Under the pieces are notes generated by a model. The model was not told the origin of the DNA. It did no database searches and was given only the letters and a program-made list of their open reading frames with translations. The translations under genes and the position numbers were made by a program. Below are positions 12,215 through 24,734 of a stretch of 64,000 nt of DNA, piece by piece. This DNA is from Mantis religiosa (taxonomy: Eukaryota; Arthropoda; Insecta; Mantodea; Mantidae): contig CM060947.1 in assembly GCA_030765055.1 (NCBI GenBank), forward strand, positions 105,384,966 through 105,448,965. The letters run 5' to 3'. Numbering within the stretch: position 1 is the stretch's first letter; each line of letters begins with the position of its first letter.

Positions 12215-13019
12215 GGAAATTATGGTCAAATGAATAAATTAGAAGTTATAATAAAATTAAATATGAATATTTTGTGAATTATGCTAAATGTTGTGGGGTT
12301 GTAGGCTGGCGATAGATTATGAGTACAATTTAGTTCGGGGTAAGATGACATAGTACGGTAATTAGGGATGCCTGGTTTTCAGGCAAATTCGTATAAGTAG
12401 TCGGATAGTTACGCTAGTGAGGGGGGAAGTTGGCTATCCAAGGTTGCCATGTTAGGTATGGCAGGTTAGTTTGGAATTCTTGGAATGTGAGGTAGGATTT
12501 TTATAGACAGACTTCGAGTAAGAAAGCAGGGAATATCAGAAAAGTAGAAATGAGGTGTCAACATCGGATTAGAAGCTAACAGTTGGGGTATTAGTCATTA
12601 ATAAAGGGGAGATCGTTAGAAGAATTTGAAATTTAATAGCTTCTGGACATAATATAAGACACTTCTGGTCTGATCGTTTGTGGGATAAGTCGTAGCTGGA
12701 AAAAGCGTCATTCTTGCCTCAACGGCAGAACCGCGTGTTATCGCCTGGTAGAGGAATCAAATAAGTTAACATCGGACATTCATATACATGGATCATTAAA
12801 AAATTAGCGGTAACACAACCTGCATTTGGAATTATCAGTGGTAAATCATGTAAGCTGATAACAATGAAAAATAAGAACATCTAATGTTTGTTAGCGTGAG
12901 TTTGAAGGCAATAATTTTATTTAATAAGACATTTTAGTAAGTTTAATTCTAGGCTGTTATATTTAGTGTTCTAAATATGTTTAGCAAATACGAACAAAGA
13001 AGCTTAATTCAAATTCAGG

Positions 13020-14640
13020 TTACACGAGGTATCAATGCTTGACATTGTCATACAGAATTATTGGAAGCTTGTGGTAGACAAGCCGTGGCTAGCTCAGCGA
13101 ATGCGTTTCATAGAGAAAGGGAGGACGTTCATCAAAAACGTAGATTTGGCAGACCGCAACCAGCAAGTGGTAATGTGCATGTGAATGCTGTTAGGGCACT
13201 GCTGGAAGAACATAATATCCGCCTTCTTGAAGTTGTAAACCGAGTAACATTACCAATAAATATTTCAACACGAATTCAGCTAATATCACATTATAAACTC
13301 CTATTCTTGTACAAACTAAAAAAAGAATATGCCCAAATTAAAAGTAAATAAACCTCTTATATAAGGTATTGAACTAGCAAGGGAAGTTGGAGCTGATCCA
13401 GGTGCGATTCTCCACATACTCTTACAGAGGAAACAATGTGGCAGAGGATGGAGAAAGCAAGATTACACTTAAAACACTATGAACATGAAGGTCAGCGTTT
13501 TCTTTGACGTACCATAACATGAGATGAAATCTGGGTTCTATGCTACCAACCAGAATTAAAGACAATCAATGACGGCACATTGATTCACCATGGCCAAAGA
13601 AGTATCGACCGACCTACCGAACTGCTGGGTGGCTGTATAAAGCCAGAGGGCTTTTGCAGCGTGCCCACCCATTAAGGGTTTTACCGCAGGTAAAGTTTTT
13701 CTTTTAGGGAGCTTTTAGGATGGGTTGTGGGTTTTGAGGTAGAAATTTTTCGTAACACCTGGAATTCTATCAAATATCATCCAAAATAGGCATTGGATCA
13801 GGCTGGGCTTCATGTCAAGCCAGTATCCCTGCATCAGAAACCCACTCAGCTAAATCGCACTATGAGACAGCTAAGATCACCTCCTGGAATGCGCGGGTGC
13901 TTTAGGCGGTACAGCAGCACATTTCTCCTTCCCAATGCGGTGGAGGTTTTTTAGTGGAGTAGTACCCTTGAGGTGAAGCCCACGTACTCCACGGTGCCCT
14001 CCAACACAGTGGAAATCTATAAATGGATTTTTCCTCCACTCGAAAAAAAAGTCCAGGTTACAAATTTTATGTACTTCAGGTTGTGGGATTGGAAGGTATC
14101 GACAAGAACAGCAACCACATAAAGTCATGTTCATTGTTCTTATGATTTTGATGGAGTTCGTATTACTCATTCAGTTCCTCAAGGAAATCGTGTGAATGGT
14201 GCATTTACAGTCGCTTTATGGAATACCATTCATGACCAGCTGTGCTTCGTAAACGTCAAAATCTGCTGAACTCTCCTCCCATTGTGTTACATGATGGTGC
14301 TCGCACTCACATGCCTGTCTCTATTTTTAACTTACTTCACTGATGGAACTGGGAGCATCCTCCATACTCCCCAGACATGAGCCCATGTGACTTCGACATT
14401 TTTGCGGAAATGGAGGAGCTCGCTTTAGAACCAGACCGGCAATAATAGCAGCAGTAGAGCAGTCTCTTCGAATATTAGGACAACAAAACACTGTGGATGG
14501 TATCCGTCGGCTCCCTGATGTGTAGAGGCAAGTTCTTCATGTTGGAGGAGATTACTTATAAACACTACACTGATGTGACTGCTCCAAAATCGTTTTATTT
14601 GTGGCTAATTCAAATGTTGCCACTAATTATTGAATGACCT
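13020..14640 (+). mobile_element. Mariner-like element with internal insertion
   Basis: N-terminal transposase-like sequence starts at about 13040 (ELLEACGRQAVASSANAFHR, RRFGRPQPASGN). It continues through a decayed middle with LLQRKQCG and an EIW-for-ETW version of the first catalytic site near 13535. It resumes after an insertion with HKVMFIV and DFDGVRITHSVPQGNRVNGA, then VLHDGARTHM near 14290 (second Asp), HPPYSPDMSPCDF near 14365-14400 (third Asp) and a C-terminal VDGIRRLPDV...LHVGGDYL ending near 14560. The order and spacing are those of a Tc1/mariner transposase. It carries several frameshifts and stops and an intervening unrelated segment (13610-14103), so it is dead. The terminal repeats are not clear. 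The right end is near AATGACCTAAATATTAG. Confidence 0.72.
13610..14103. mobile_element. About 490-bp insertion inside the mariner, 8-bp target duplication
   Basis: The octamer GTATCGAC occurs at 13602-13609 and 14096-14103 on either side of this segment. Deleting the segment with one octamer joins the transposase frame directly, giving WPKKYRQEQQPHKVMF across the junction. The insert is moderately GC-rich and has no terminal inverted repeats or A tail that I can see. An 8-bp duplication is typical of hAT or P-type DNA elements, but non-LTR elements also make variable ones. The identity is open. Confidence 0.6.
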
Positions 14641-14853
14641 AAATATTAGTTTTCTTTAGTGGATAACTTATCAGTTGGTATAGCTGTTCATCAAAAGTTT
14701 CAAAGTCAGAACGAGTGTCATTCCTTTATTGCATACTCTGAGATAGGTATCTCACAGCTTGAGCAGATAGCCGGCTTAACATCGAGAAAGACATCGTTAT
14801 CAGCATCGTGAATTTGCAGCTTCAACTGGAGTAGCATCGCGCAGCTCAAAATA

Positions 14854-15754
14854 CGAGGGCTGTTCAATAAAGAATGATCATAATTTTTTACGGTCATAAT
14901 TTTTCGCACTAAAATTCAGTCTTATTATATTCTGTTAGCTTAATGTGAAACAAACACGCCGCATTAGTCTCATTGCTGGTACTCCTGGTTCCTGCCCGTG
15001 AGAACCAGGCAAGTTCAGACATGTTCAGTATCGCCTACCGCTGCAATGGAGGAAACACGCGAGGAACAATAAGCGGCTTTGAAATTCTACTTTCGCCTCA
15101 ATATATCTTCAGTCGAGGCCTATACAATGTTACAGGAGGCCTATGGAGAGTCTGTTCTTCCCTACAGCACAGCTTGAAGGTTGTTTAAAATGTTTAAAGA
15201 GGGGAGACAATCAATTTCAAAGGAAGGTGGACCCGGTGTTCCAGTTACTGCTCTTAATGAAGAAAACATCAACACTGCTGCTGCCATTGTGAGAGAAGAT
15301 CATCGAATTACCTTAAGATCAGTTTCTGAAATACTGAACATTTCATTGGGTGCCATCCACGTCGGATGCTGCATCACGATAATGCTCGGCCGCATATTGC
15401 CAATGTTGTTGCTGAATATCTTGCAAAAATCAACGTGAAGTGCATCCCTCACCCTCCTTATAGTTCGGATTTAGCCCAATGTGACTTTTTTCTACTCCCT
15501 AACTTGAAGAAACGCCTTCGTGGGAGGCATTATACATCATCAGAAGCAGTGGTGAAGGCTGCGGAGGCGATTTTGAAGGATCTCTCAAAATGGTTTCTAG
15601 CATGTCTTTGAAGACTGGCAGAAACGCTGGGACAAGTGCATCGCATTCAGGGGAGACTATTTTGAGAAGGATCATCAAAATTATGAGAATGAGTAAAGGT
15701 ATGTTGCCCCCCCCCCCCCAAAAAAAGTGATCATTCTTTATTGAACAGCCCTTG
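14854..15754 (+). mobile_element. Mariner deletion derivative with intact inverted repeats
   Basis: It has near-perfect inverted termini of about 27 bp (CGAGGGCTGTTCAATAAAGA at the left, its complement ending in AACAGCCCTTG at the right) flanked by TA on both sides. It is the same family as the full copy at 22789-24077 but only about 900 bp long. The interior jumps at about 15361 from the N-terminal part (LRSVSEILNISLGAIH) straight to the second catalytic region (HDNARPHIANVV). This removes about 425 bp that includes the first catalytic aspartate. Sequence after the junction keeps SSDLAQCDF (third Asp region). A C homopolymer (15707-15719) and an A run have expanded near the right end. It could only be moved in trans by an autonomous relative. 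Confidence 0.92.
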
Positions 15755-17840
15755 TAAGTTTCACTACTTATACTAAGGCCCTCTCGCCAACCGATGGCTG
15801 GAGATATTTGCTGGTAGGACCCAGCGAATTAGTGGCCCATAGTAGGTTAACAATAAGGATACCGATGGAGCTAGGGCTGTACAGCTCTTTCAGTGAACGT
15901 TGGTCTTTAGCGAGCTATCAGAGGTCGAGGCTTGAATAGCGGCCACCCCAAAGACGAGAATGTAACCACGGAGCATCAGTAATGGAGCCATGAATGCAGC
16001 TACAAGCTACTCAGGAATCCTTTTCTATTATGTCACTTGTTAATTGACATCGCTTGAGCATTTGACTTTATGTTGTCAAATATATACACCTTCTTAAGCA
16101 TCCAGTTTGTGAAAAAAGAGTAACAGGACTACGAGAACTTAATCCTTGTGGAATTATTTATGATCAATTTGTTACTACATACTTATATTGTTATACCGAT
16201 TATTTGTTATAAGTAAAACTAAGCGTCTAAAATTAAATGAAAGTCTACTTATTGTATAAAAGGTGCAATACGCCAACATTTTCTCAGAAAACACTCTCGT
16301 CAATACAGAAACGAGACCACAGTTCAAAAGTGTAAAGGTACAGTTGTTATATTTATACGATTTTTTTTCTACCCATAGCAACTTTACTCATTCATGATCA
16401 ATTATTAATGTAAAAGTCATTCTTCTCTTCTTTCTCCTTCCGCCTCCCCCAGTCCTCTCTCTTTTCTTCTCTCCCCTTACGCCTGTCCCTCTTCTCATCT
16501 CTCCTTAACTCAAGCGAGTAAATAAAGTTACATGAGATGCACAATACGGGGCGAAATCAACTTTTGGCATACTATATAGTAATGACCCTATATGAGGAAA
16601 AAGAGGAATATCTGTAAGGTGATTTATACAAATACTACGCGTCACCAAAAGAAGTAATACCAGATTTACGATGAGCAATTATTTTATTTATTGTATAAGA
16701 CGTTCTTTTGTTTGTATCATTCTTTTGAACTTTTTACCATAGCAGTTTAGCTCCCGCTATTGAAATAGGATCTTCTTGACCTCCTTTAGGAATAATATTC
16801 CTTTTAATGCTCAAGTTCCACTTCTAAATACATGTTTCAGCCGAGAAATGGCTGATGTGAAGTGAGATAATTCTAGATCCGTCATTTTATGGGTATTCTA
16901 CCCCTTATATAACTCTATCGTGGAAGACCTCCCAAAAAACATTCGTACAATGTAGACTGTAGTAGAATCTTGTTGAAAATACGTCTATTGTTTCTCGTAA
17001 TCAGCTAACTGTTAAAGAAAAGTACTAGGTTTTTCTTAAATAACTCACTGAATTTACAGAATCTTCAAGATATTTGGTTGCAATATTCGATGTACTGTTA
17101 CGACACACCACACACATACCGTTTCGTCATGCAAAGAAGTTTCATGATTTATTCCTGGATTTTCAATGATATAGAAGTTGTGGTTCCGTGAAAATACGTA
17201 ACCACATAAATAAACCCTTAATGTGTTAACGAAAATAATTAAATGTAGATCAACAATATCATCATGGATGTTCTGTAAAACCCAATTACAAAAAATTTGA
17301 CTTTCGTTGTCACGCGACTGTATTTCATGGGCTCTAGTAACTCGGTAAGGTTTCAATTTTAAAAGTTTAGTAGCCATATGAAGTGAAGCTTTTGAAGCAC
17401 TTACTTATTTATTAGTAGAAGTGATTAGCTAGGTTTCTTTCTATTAAAATCTTACGATTAGGCCTGCAAATTTTAGATAAGCGAACCTGTTTCTTTAAAT
17501 TTGTTGATTAGGTTTGTAACCATCATGGAGGTCGAATTCCAGAGGATTTGTCTATAAAATTATTGTATACACCCGTTTATATAAACATGTTGCGACATAA
17601 TTTTTGTCATAAATATTAATATATGTCACAGAGTACACGTACTTTAAAAGTATTTCGAACGAATTAGGTTGAAAAAAGTGCATTTCTTTAAAACAAAATT
17701 TACAAAGCAACGGCTGGTAATATATAGAGCTCCTGCCAAACATGTTACCACCTTAACCTGAACCAAGCATTGTCGGGAAACATTCGGTCCGACGCAGCAT
17801 TGAAGGAAAATTACGACAAATAGTTGTTTACCCTTACGCC

Positions 17841-18613
17841 CTGTCGGCTTCCATTCGCTCGCTTTGTGGCCGGCATTGGGGAACCTGGGTTTGATTCCCG
17901 TGGTCGACCTACCTAACCTATGGGGTTTTTAGGGGATTTTCCCAATCACCAGGCGAATGCTAGACAGATCATTTACATCCCTCGAATTTCCTGTCCCTCC
18001 ATTTTACCTCCATTATCATTTAACATCACCTTTCATCTGATGGTCTCTTTCTGGGTAAAAGTGTCAGCAAGAGTCTCGCTGGTGCATGACAGGATTATTT
18101 ATTTTTTGTAATTTTACGTCCTCCAACGTTAAGTCATATTGGATGGTGAATGAAATGGGTGAAATGATGCTCATGATGTGTCCAGGGTCAATGGAGCTTA
18201 GGGCTACCCGACAGTCGTCTTTCAGGATAAGGGAAAACCCCGGAAGAAACCTTATTCAGGTAACTCACCCTGACCGAGATTCGAACTCGGGACCTCTTGA
18301 ACGTGAGGCAGACATGCTACCATCTACGCTACCGAGGTGGACATGACAGGATGATATGCTCTGAGTGAACCACTGCCTCCTCCGTTATGTCTGTTACCAG
18401 GGCCGCTTCCGAGCTATAGTAGGGGGAATGCACGTTGTCCTGGTCCACCGGGACAGGTTTCTATCTAAATAAAATATAGGGACCCTGCTCTCTGCACTGT
18501 CGCGTCTCCATGGGAGCGTCGCCTTTTGTTTCCTCTCGCCTCATCCTTCCTTCCGAGAATGCCCCACTTGGAGGCATAGCTACAACAGATCAAGATTGGT
18601 CGCAATGCCGAAA
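17841..18613 (+). mobile_element. SINE-B copy 1, split by SINE-A
   Basis: The tRNA-like head near 17860-17910 has a box B-like TGGGTTTGATTCCCGTGG. The body contains TCGAATTTCCTGTCCCTCCA, TCTGATGGTCTCTTTCTGGG and, after the SINE-A insertion, GATATGCTCTGAGTGAACCA. The 3' part has GGGACCCTGCTCTCTGCACT and ATGCCCCACTTGGAGGCATA. All these motifs recur in the same order in reverse at 46430-47054. Removing SINE-A (18096-18341) and one duplication restores the sequence seen in that other copy. Compared with the 46-kb copy, it lacks part of the middle GC-rich section. The left end is approximate. Confidence 0.75.
18096..18341 (-). mobile_element. SINE-A copy 3, with perfect 11-bp target duplication
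   Basis: This is a full-length minus-strand SINE-A, with a T-rich tail at the left (TTATTTATTTTTTG) and the head ending CTACCGAGGTGG at the right. The sequence CATGACAGGAT is present at 18085-18095 and 18342-18352, an exact 11-bp target-site duplication. It is inserted in SINE-B copy 1, so this SINE-A jump is younger than that SINE-B copy. Confidence 0.92.
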
Positions 18614-19376
18614 CAATTATAATCCTAATCCTTTGTACTTGCATGGCATTCATCTGAGAGAACTTAGATGTAATAATGAATCGTTCTAAAACTCTAATGC
18701 TAGAGAAGAAGTTGAAATAAATTGCATGTTTCAATAAGCTGTATATTTTTTAAATTTATGAATTACTGGCTGTTTACCAGTTACACAAAATTCATTTCAA
18801 ATGAAGAGGATCCCACAGGTGGTTCACCGATACTTCAAGTTACTTTTATCACCTATATAAATGTCTAAAAACATGTGGAAGTTTGCCAAAAAGCGTTAAG
18901 AGATTTTAATAAAGTAAAAGATGAATGTACATTTTTTACTAGTTTGGGTTTGCGAAGTTCTGAAAAAATATGCAAGCTGCAAATCTGATTTCGGCGTTCC
19001 TTGTGTCGAGTATAAAAATCCTTCCAATTTAAAAAAAAAAAAAAAAAAACGCTATAGGATGTATGCAGCATTTTAACATTTTAAGGAAGTATTTAGGTCT
19101 TCAGGTATATGACATACCTTTAATTCTTTCTAAAATGCTTCCCTGCATTTTTATTTTAAGCTTTTATTTGGTTTTGCCATAGATTATCACCAATCCTTGG
19201 GTTTAATGGCATGCTCCATTAAGGTCAAGCTGAATTAAATGCTTCTGGCGATTTCTCAGCAATTACCGCGTATCAGATCGCTTCATATTCAATTATTTGA
19301 ACATTATTGTAATTCTGAAGTTATAGACCACGGCTTTTGAACTTATCTCAGAAGTGTTTGTTTACTTTAGGAAATA

Positions 19377-20912
19377 CGAGGGTCTTTTGATAAGTCTGGT
19401 AAATTTCCATGAAGGGATAGAATGAATATGCAACTTTGTGGGTGGTAAGTTTGATTATTTAAAATATTGTACAGAAAATTTGAATGTGCTACAATATACA
19501 GTTCATTGTTGACAGCCTCTGAAGTGGTAAGTGTGACAGCTGCGATTAAAAAGAGAAATAAAAAGAAACAGAGTTTGGTGCTGTTATTAAACTTTTTCAT
19601 TTAAAGGGGTGGACTGCCGCACAAGTCAAAACTGGATTGGATGAAGTCCACGCGGACTTTGCACCAATATTGAAGACCATTTACTTTTGGATCAATGAAT
19701 TTAAACGTGGTGGTAGAAGCACCGAAGATGAATCGCGTTCTGTTCGCCCAAATGAGGTCACCACACATTGAAAAAGTCCACGGACTGGTTATGCAAAACC
19801 GCCGAATCATAATTCGTGAGATTGTTGAGGTTATAGGCATATCAACTTAGCGAGTGCATGATATCCTGCGTGAAAGATTGGTAATGAAAAAGCTGTGTGC
19901 AAGAGGGGTGCCGCGATTGCTCACAGTCGACCAAAAGCACATCCGAAAGAACACTTCTGCCGATGTCTGGCGATGTTTAATTGCAGTCCGTAAGAATTTT
20001 TGCACCCATTTGTGGCCGTGGATGAAACTTGAATCCATCCTTACACACCAGAGTCAAAATAGAGTCAAAACAATGGGCAAAGGCTGGTAAAAGTGCTTCA
20101 AAGAAGGCAAGGACCATTTTGTCAGCTGGTAAGCGCATGGCCAGTGTTCTTCTGGGATTCTCAAGGAATAATCTTCTTAGACTACTTGGAAAAAGGCAGC
20201 GCCATAACTGGAGCCTATTTGCTTCATTGTTGGATCGTTTGCAACATGAGTTGACTGAAAAGAGACAGTGATTGAAAAGCAAAAAGGTGCTTTCTCACCA
20301 GGATAATGCAGCATCGCACACGCACACTTCACACACAAGCAATTGCAATGGCGAAAGTGCATGAGTTGGGCTTTGAAGTGGTTCCTCATTCACCTTATTC
20401 ATCAGACTTAGCCCTAAGTGACTTCTTTCTGTTCCCACACTTGAAAATTTGGCTTGGTGGTAAGAAATATTCTTTAAATAAAGAAGTGATAGTCACCGCC
20501 AATGAGTATTTTGCACACCTTGATGGAGCCTATTTTTCCGACGGGATGAAGCTCGAATATCGCTGGACTAAGTGTACAGACAACAATGGAGACTATGTCG
20601 AGAAATAAGGCGAGATGGTCACGGAATAAAAATTATTCTTTGCCCGCCTCGGTAGCGTAGATGGTAGCGTGTCTGCCTCACGTTCAAGAGATACCGAGTT
20701 CGAATCTCAGTCAGGGTGAGTTACTCGAATAAGGTTTTTTCCGGGGGTTTCCCTTATCTTAAAAAGACGAATATCGAGTAACTCTAAGCTCCATGGATCC
20801 TGGACCCATTTGAGCATCATTTCACCCATTCCATTCATCGTTCGATATGATTTAAAATGTTAAAGGGTGTAAAAAATCTTTGTTTTCTACCACACTTATC
20901 AAACGAACCTCG
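19377..20912 (+). mobile_element. Mariner element with SINE insertion near its right end
   Basis: The left terminus is CGAGGGTCTTTTGATAAGTC and the right terminus (20882-20912) ends CTTATCAAACGAACCTCG, its imperfect inverted complement. TA flanks both ends. Decayed transposase motifs on the plus strand are LCARGVPRLLTVDQKHIRKN (about 19890-19950), AVDET-like GTGGATGAAACTTG (first Asp, about 20018), AKAGKSASKKARTILSAGKR (about 20085-20140), LDYLEKGSAITGAYF (about 20180), frameshifted HQDNAAS, then PHSPYSSDLALSDFFLFPHL (about 20385-20445) and DNNGDYVEK at the end. Frameshifts and stops rule out activity. It is related to the copy at 9726. SINE-A copy 4 sits between the transposase stop and the right terminus. 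Confidence 0.88.
20642..20876 (+). mobile_element. SINE-A copy 4
   Basis: This is a nearly complete copy, with head GCCCGCCTCGGTAGCGTAGA, box B-like GAGTTCGAATCTCA, the standard body, and a short A tail at 20871-20876. It interrupts the mariner 3' region. Similar short A/T-rich sequence ending in CTTT lies on both sides (before 20641 and after 20870), consistent with a partly decayed target duplication. Insertion postdates the mariner. Confidence 0.9.
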
Positions 20913-22788
20913 TAAATGAATAAAACTTTAAATTTGTTAGATTCTTTCTCGCTCTTATCGATACAGAGTAAAATTAAGAGGAGAGACCGAGACAGAAAGA
21001 GAGGGGGAGAGCACCCATTAGCTTTTGAATTCATTTCCCTTGACAGGTTTTAGTATTCTTAATCTAATGTCAATATAATCTTATCATTTAGGCTATATCA
21101 ATGGCATTTCATAACTAGAAAAGCATAAACACTTCCACCAAACTCCAGAAGAAATCTACTACCGTCCTTCTGCAACACATCAGCCACCACCGGTAGGTCC
21201 TATAACCTGGAAGAAATGAGCTGAAACAAGTGAAAGGAAATGATAGGACATAAAAGGGAAGACACGAAGTTCTTGATAGAAGGCTACCCACCTATTCACT
21301 GGGAAATAGTGCCGGCCTGATGACAATCAGAGCCTGGATCTTCCGAACGTAAGTCTCACAAACTGTTGCGCAGTCATGCTGCTAACTGGCTTTTCATTTG
21401 CTTTATCATGTTTGGCAACCTGCAGCTAATTCCTAATTAGTCGCTTACCTCATAGTATAATAAACGCTGTGAATTATTATGCTATACGTTTCTAGAAGAC
21501 TGAAATTACATTAACCGGCCTTATGTGTTTATTTGTACTTAGCGGGTTTTGTACTAGATCATTTAATGCTTTGTGTTAACGGTTAGGTACTTCCCCTTTC
21601 ATTACGCCACACTGCGGCCTCAAGACCTTATTCGGTTGGAATATTAAGACTAACCGAGTTAATGTAAGACGACGCCGTGTGCTTGTCATATTGGGAATGT
21701 AAAGGAAGATGACAGCAAAGCTTATGTTACCCCATTTGTCAGAGTAGCTCCACTGTGAGGAACGAGTAAGATGCGAAACTCCAAACTCATGAACGTCATT
21801 CTGTCGAAATTATTTACGTGAAACTTCTAAGCATTTTGGCTTAAGATTCTTGACCTAACTAGCAAGTATGCAGCATTTTATATGATTTATGTTTGTTGTG
21901 CAATTGTAAGGTATAAAATTTGTTGTGTTAGAACTTATTGAAGTTGAGTCTGTCTAGATGAATGTCCTTTAAGCTTTCATTCTTTAACACAGCCTAAAAA
22001 GATAGCGAAATAAGTGGCATCATTAACCCTCATTCAGCGTTAATGAGGGGACAGCAGGACTGTTTTGTTCCATAGTACTTTATTTTACTATCATTTTTAA
22101 CTTGCTACTTTTAATTTACATAGAATTGGATATTTCGGTTTCAACTAAACGGCTAAGATAATAACTAGGGCTGGGGAATTGAGGACCTATAAATTGTCTA
22201 GAAAGGACCTTAAAAAGATGTAAAAATATCCCAAAAGGAGGTAAAGATTGGAGAAAAAGGCATAAACGAGTGAAACCTACAAATTAATACATTAATTTTC
22301 AATTAGATATTTAATGAATAAGTTAGAAACTACTACATTTAAGTGATATGCAACACATAGAGCGAGAAAATCTACACGTAAGAAATGCTCTTCCAGATTC
22401 AGCAACCAGCAGCGACACTCTAGGGAAGGAAATTGAAATAGACATAATTAAATCATACCTGGCTTAACCACCCTCGGGTTACAGAAATTCAACTTCAGAA
22501 AGCTTACCTCAGTCGGTACTGCAATATACCACAAGTCATCTCTAAATTCTTAGGAGTAAAGGGTTGTCTGTTTTCTGACAGCAGCTGCGGAACAATGAAA
22601 AACTTCTCTTCCCATCAACGGATGTCATTGGTGTAACTTGAAACGAGTGAAATATTATGCAGAATAATAACTGGATATTAAGAGAGGGTTTTCTAGGTCT
22701 TCTGCTGGTGCTAATGACATAAATACAATAGAAAGGGTCCTCTCACCTGTTACCTGCTGTAGCCAGTGTTAGAAGTGTGTGTTACTTA

Positions 22789-24077
22789 CGAGGACTGTTC
22801 AATAAAGAATGATCATAATTTTTTACGATCATAATTTTTCGCACTAAAATTGAACCTTATTATATTCTGCTAGCTTAATGTGAAACAAATACGCCGTAGT
22901 AGCTTCATTGGGGGTACTCTTGGTTCCCGCCTGTGGGAACCAGGCAAGTTCACACATGTTCAGTATCGCCTACCACTGCAATGGAAGTAAGAGGCGAGAA
23001 ACAATATGTGGCTTGTAAATTCTGCTTTCGTCTCAACAAATCTTCAGTTGAGACCTATACAATGTTACAGGAGGCCTGTGGAGAGTCTACTTTTCCCTGC
23101 AGCAAAGCTCGAAGGTGGTTTTAAATGTTTAAAGAGGGGAGACAATCAATTTCAAAGGTAGGTGGACCCGGTGCTCCAGTTACTGCTATTACGGAAGAAA
23201 ACATCAACACTGCTGCCATTGTGAGAGAGGATCAACGAATTACCTTAAGATCACTTTCTGAAATACTGAACATTTCATTGGGTGCCACGCACACGTTGAT
23301 GACAGAAACGGACGTATTTGTGCGAAATGTGTTCCAAGACTGTTGATTCCCGAACAAAAGGGCATTCGCATGTAGGTCTGCATGCAGTTAAAATTGATGT
23401 TAGAGGAAGATTCGGAGTTTCTTCCAAACGCAATCACTGCTGATGAAACTTTGCTACATCATTTTGATCCTGAGAGCAAACAGCAAAGCTCAGTGTGGAA
23501 ATCTCCTTCATCACCAGGCCCCCCAAAAAGCAAAAGTGGTTGCTTCTGCTGGAAAAGTTATGATCATCTTCTTCTTTGATATTCATGGAATGGTTTATCA
23601 GCATGTTGTACCTGCACACACATCAGTAACTGGACAATACTACAGGGATGTCCTGAAAACATTGCAAGTCTATATCAGGCGCAAACGACCACTTTTCCGT
23701 GAAGCAGGCTGGATGCTGCACGATAATTTGCGGCCGCATATTGCCAATGTTGTTGCTGAATATCTTGCAAAAATGAACGTGAAGTGCATCCCTCTCCGTC
23801 CCTATAGTCCGGATTTAGCTCCATGTGACTTATTGAAGAAACGCCTTCGTGGGAGGCATTATCCATCATCAGAATTAGTGGTGAAGGCTGCGGAGGTGAT
23901 TTTGAAGAACCTCTTAAAAGTGGTTTCCAGCATGTCTTTGGAGACTGGCAGAAACGCTGGGACAATTGCATCGCATTTAGGGGAGACTATTTTGAGAAGG
24001 GCCATCAAAATTATGAGGATGAGTAAAGGTACGTTGTCAAAATAAAATTGTGATCATTCTTTATTGGACAGCCCTCG
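22789..24077 (+). mobile_element. Full-length mariner element (1.29 kb) with intact termini
   Basis: The termini CGAGGACTGTTCAATAAAGA (left) and, in complement, CGAGGGCTGTCCAATAAAGA (right) are flanked by TA at 22787-22788 and 24078-24079. The length of 1289 bp is normal for a complete mariner. It carries the transposase remnant described separately. The sibling at 14854-15754 is a deletion derivative of the same family. Close similarity of the two suggests fairly recent activity of the family in this lineage. Confidence 0.95.
22981..24045 (+). pseudogene. Mariner transposase, DD34D type, broken
   Basis: The ATG at 22981 opens MEVRGEKQYVACKFCFRLNK, about 190 bp inside the left terminus as expected. 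The frame meets a nonsense codon at about 23122 where the sibling has Lys (AAA to TAA), then continues MFKEGRQSISK and LRSLSEILNISLGAT. After frameshifts around 23340-23400, the first catalytic Asp is in ITADETLLHHFDPES, the second in WMLHDNLRPHIANVVAEYL and the third in RPYSPDLAPCD. The C-terminus ends TLSK at 24045. The enzyme would cut and rejoin DNA at the terminal repeats. All three catalytic aspartates are still readable, but the product is split among at least three frames, so this copy cannot make transposase. Confidence 0.9.
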
Positions 24078-24734
24078 TAAAATAAATTAAAATTTACGCC
24101 AGATTATGTTGAGCAGGAAAGAAGATAGTCAAAAGAAGTTAAAATTGAAAAAAAAGCTGGTAAAGGAAATAAAAGTGCTATGAAAATGGCCCTGAAATAA
24201 AAAAATATCTAAAAGGACAATAGGATAAATAAAATTCCTCTTTTTCTGACCTATAGTGACCCATAATTAACATATATTATGTTGGGCGTTATCATCAAAA
24301 CATTAGGGAGGTGGGAAGGAATTTTCCTAAACTTACTATCCTAGTAATAACTTTAATGATGGATTAAAACTTTTTGGGATGTGAGAACCTTTGACCTCAA
24401 TAATCGAATCTATCACAGGAGCGACACATGCTAATTCACTCAACCATAAAGTCGCCATTCCTGCAGAGCTTAACGAAGATACACTCCTCATACTCTCCAA
24501 CTGTTAAATCAACGATTATAGACTGCCTTTTAACAATGGCTAGTAATTAAGAGGAAATTCTACTTTGTGACAGGAATAAATTTTAGGTTGTCTCATAAGT
24601 ATTGTTGGTTTTTTGATTTTGGTGTTTCGGAAAATTTATTGGGCTTCTTTGGTTTGAAAATACTGTTTACAGGATGCCACGGCTAGTGTTGTGTACATTG
24701 CGAGCGTGTATCGGATTCCAGTTCTTAATAACCA

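Noticed and set aside
13877..14170. 97-codon minus-strand frame
   Set aside because: It crosses the border between the unknown insertion and the mariner, so it cannot be a real gene.
14718..14909. 63-codon minus-strand frame (ADNDVFLDVKPAICSSCEIP)
   Set aside because: Its first part overlaps the mariner terminus and the rest has no splice-site support or family I know.
24400..24490. tRNA-like sequence on the minus strand
   Set aside because: A box B-like AGATTCGATTAT is present, but box A and the body do not match any SINE here.
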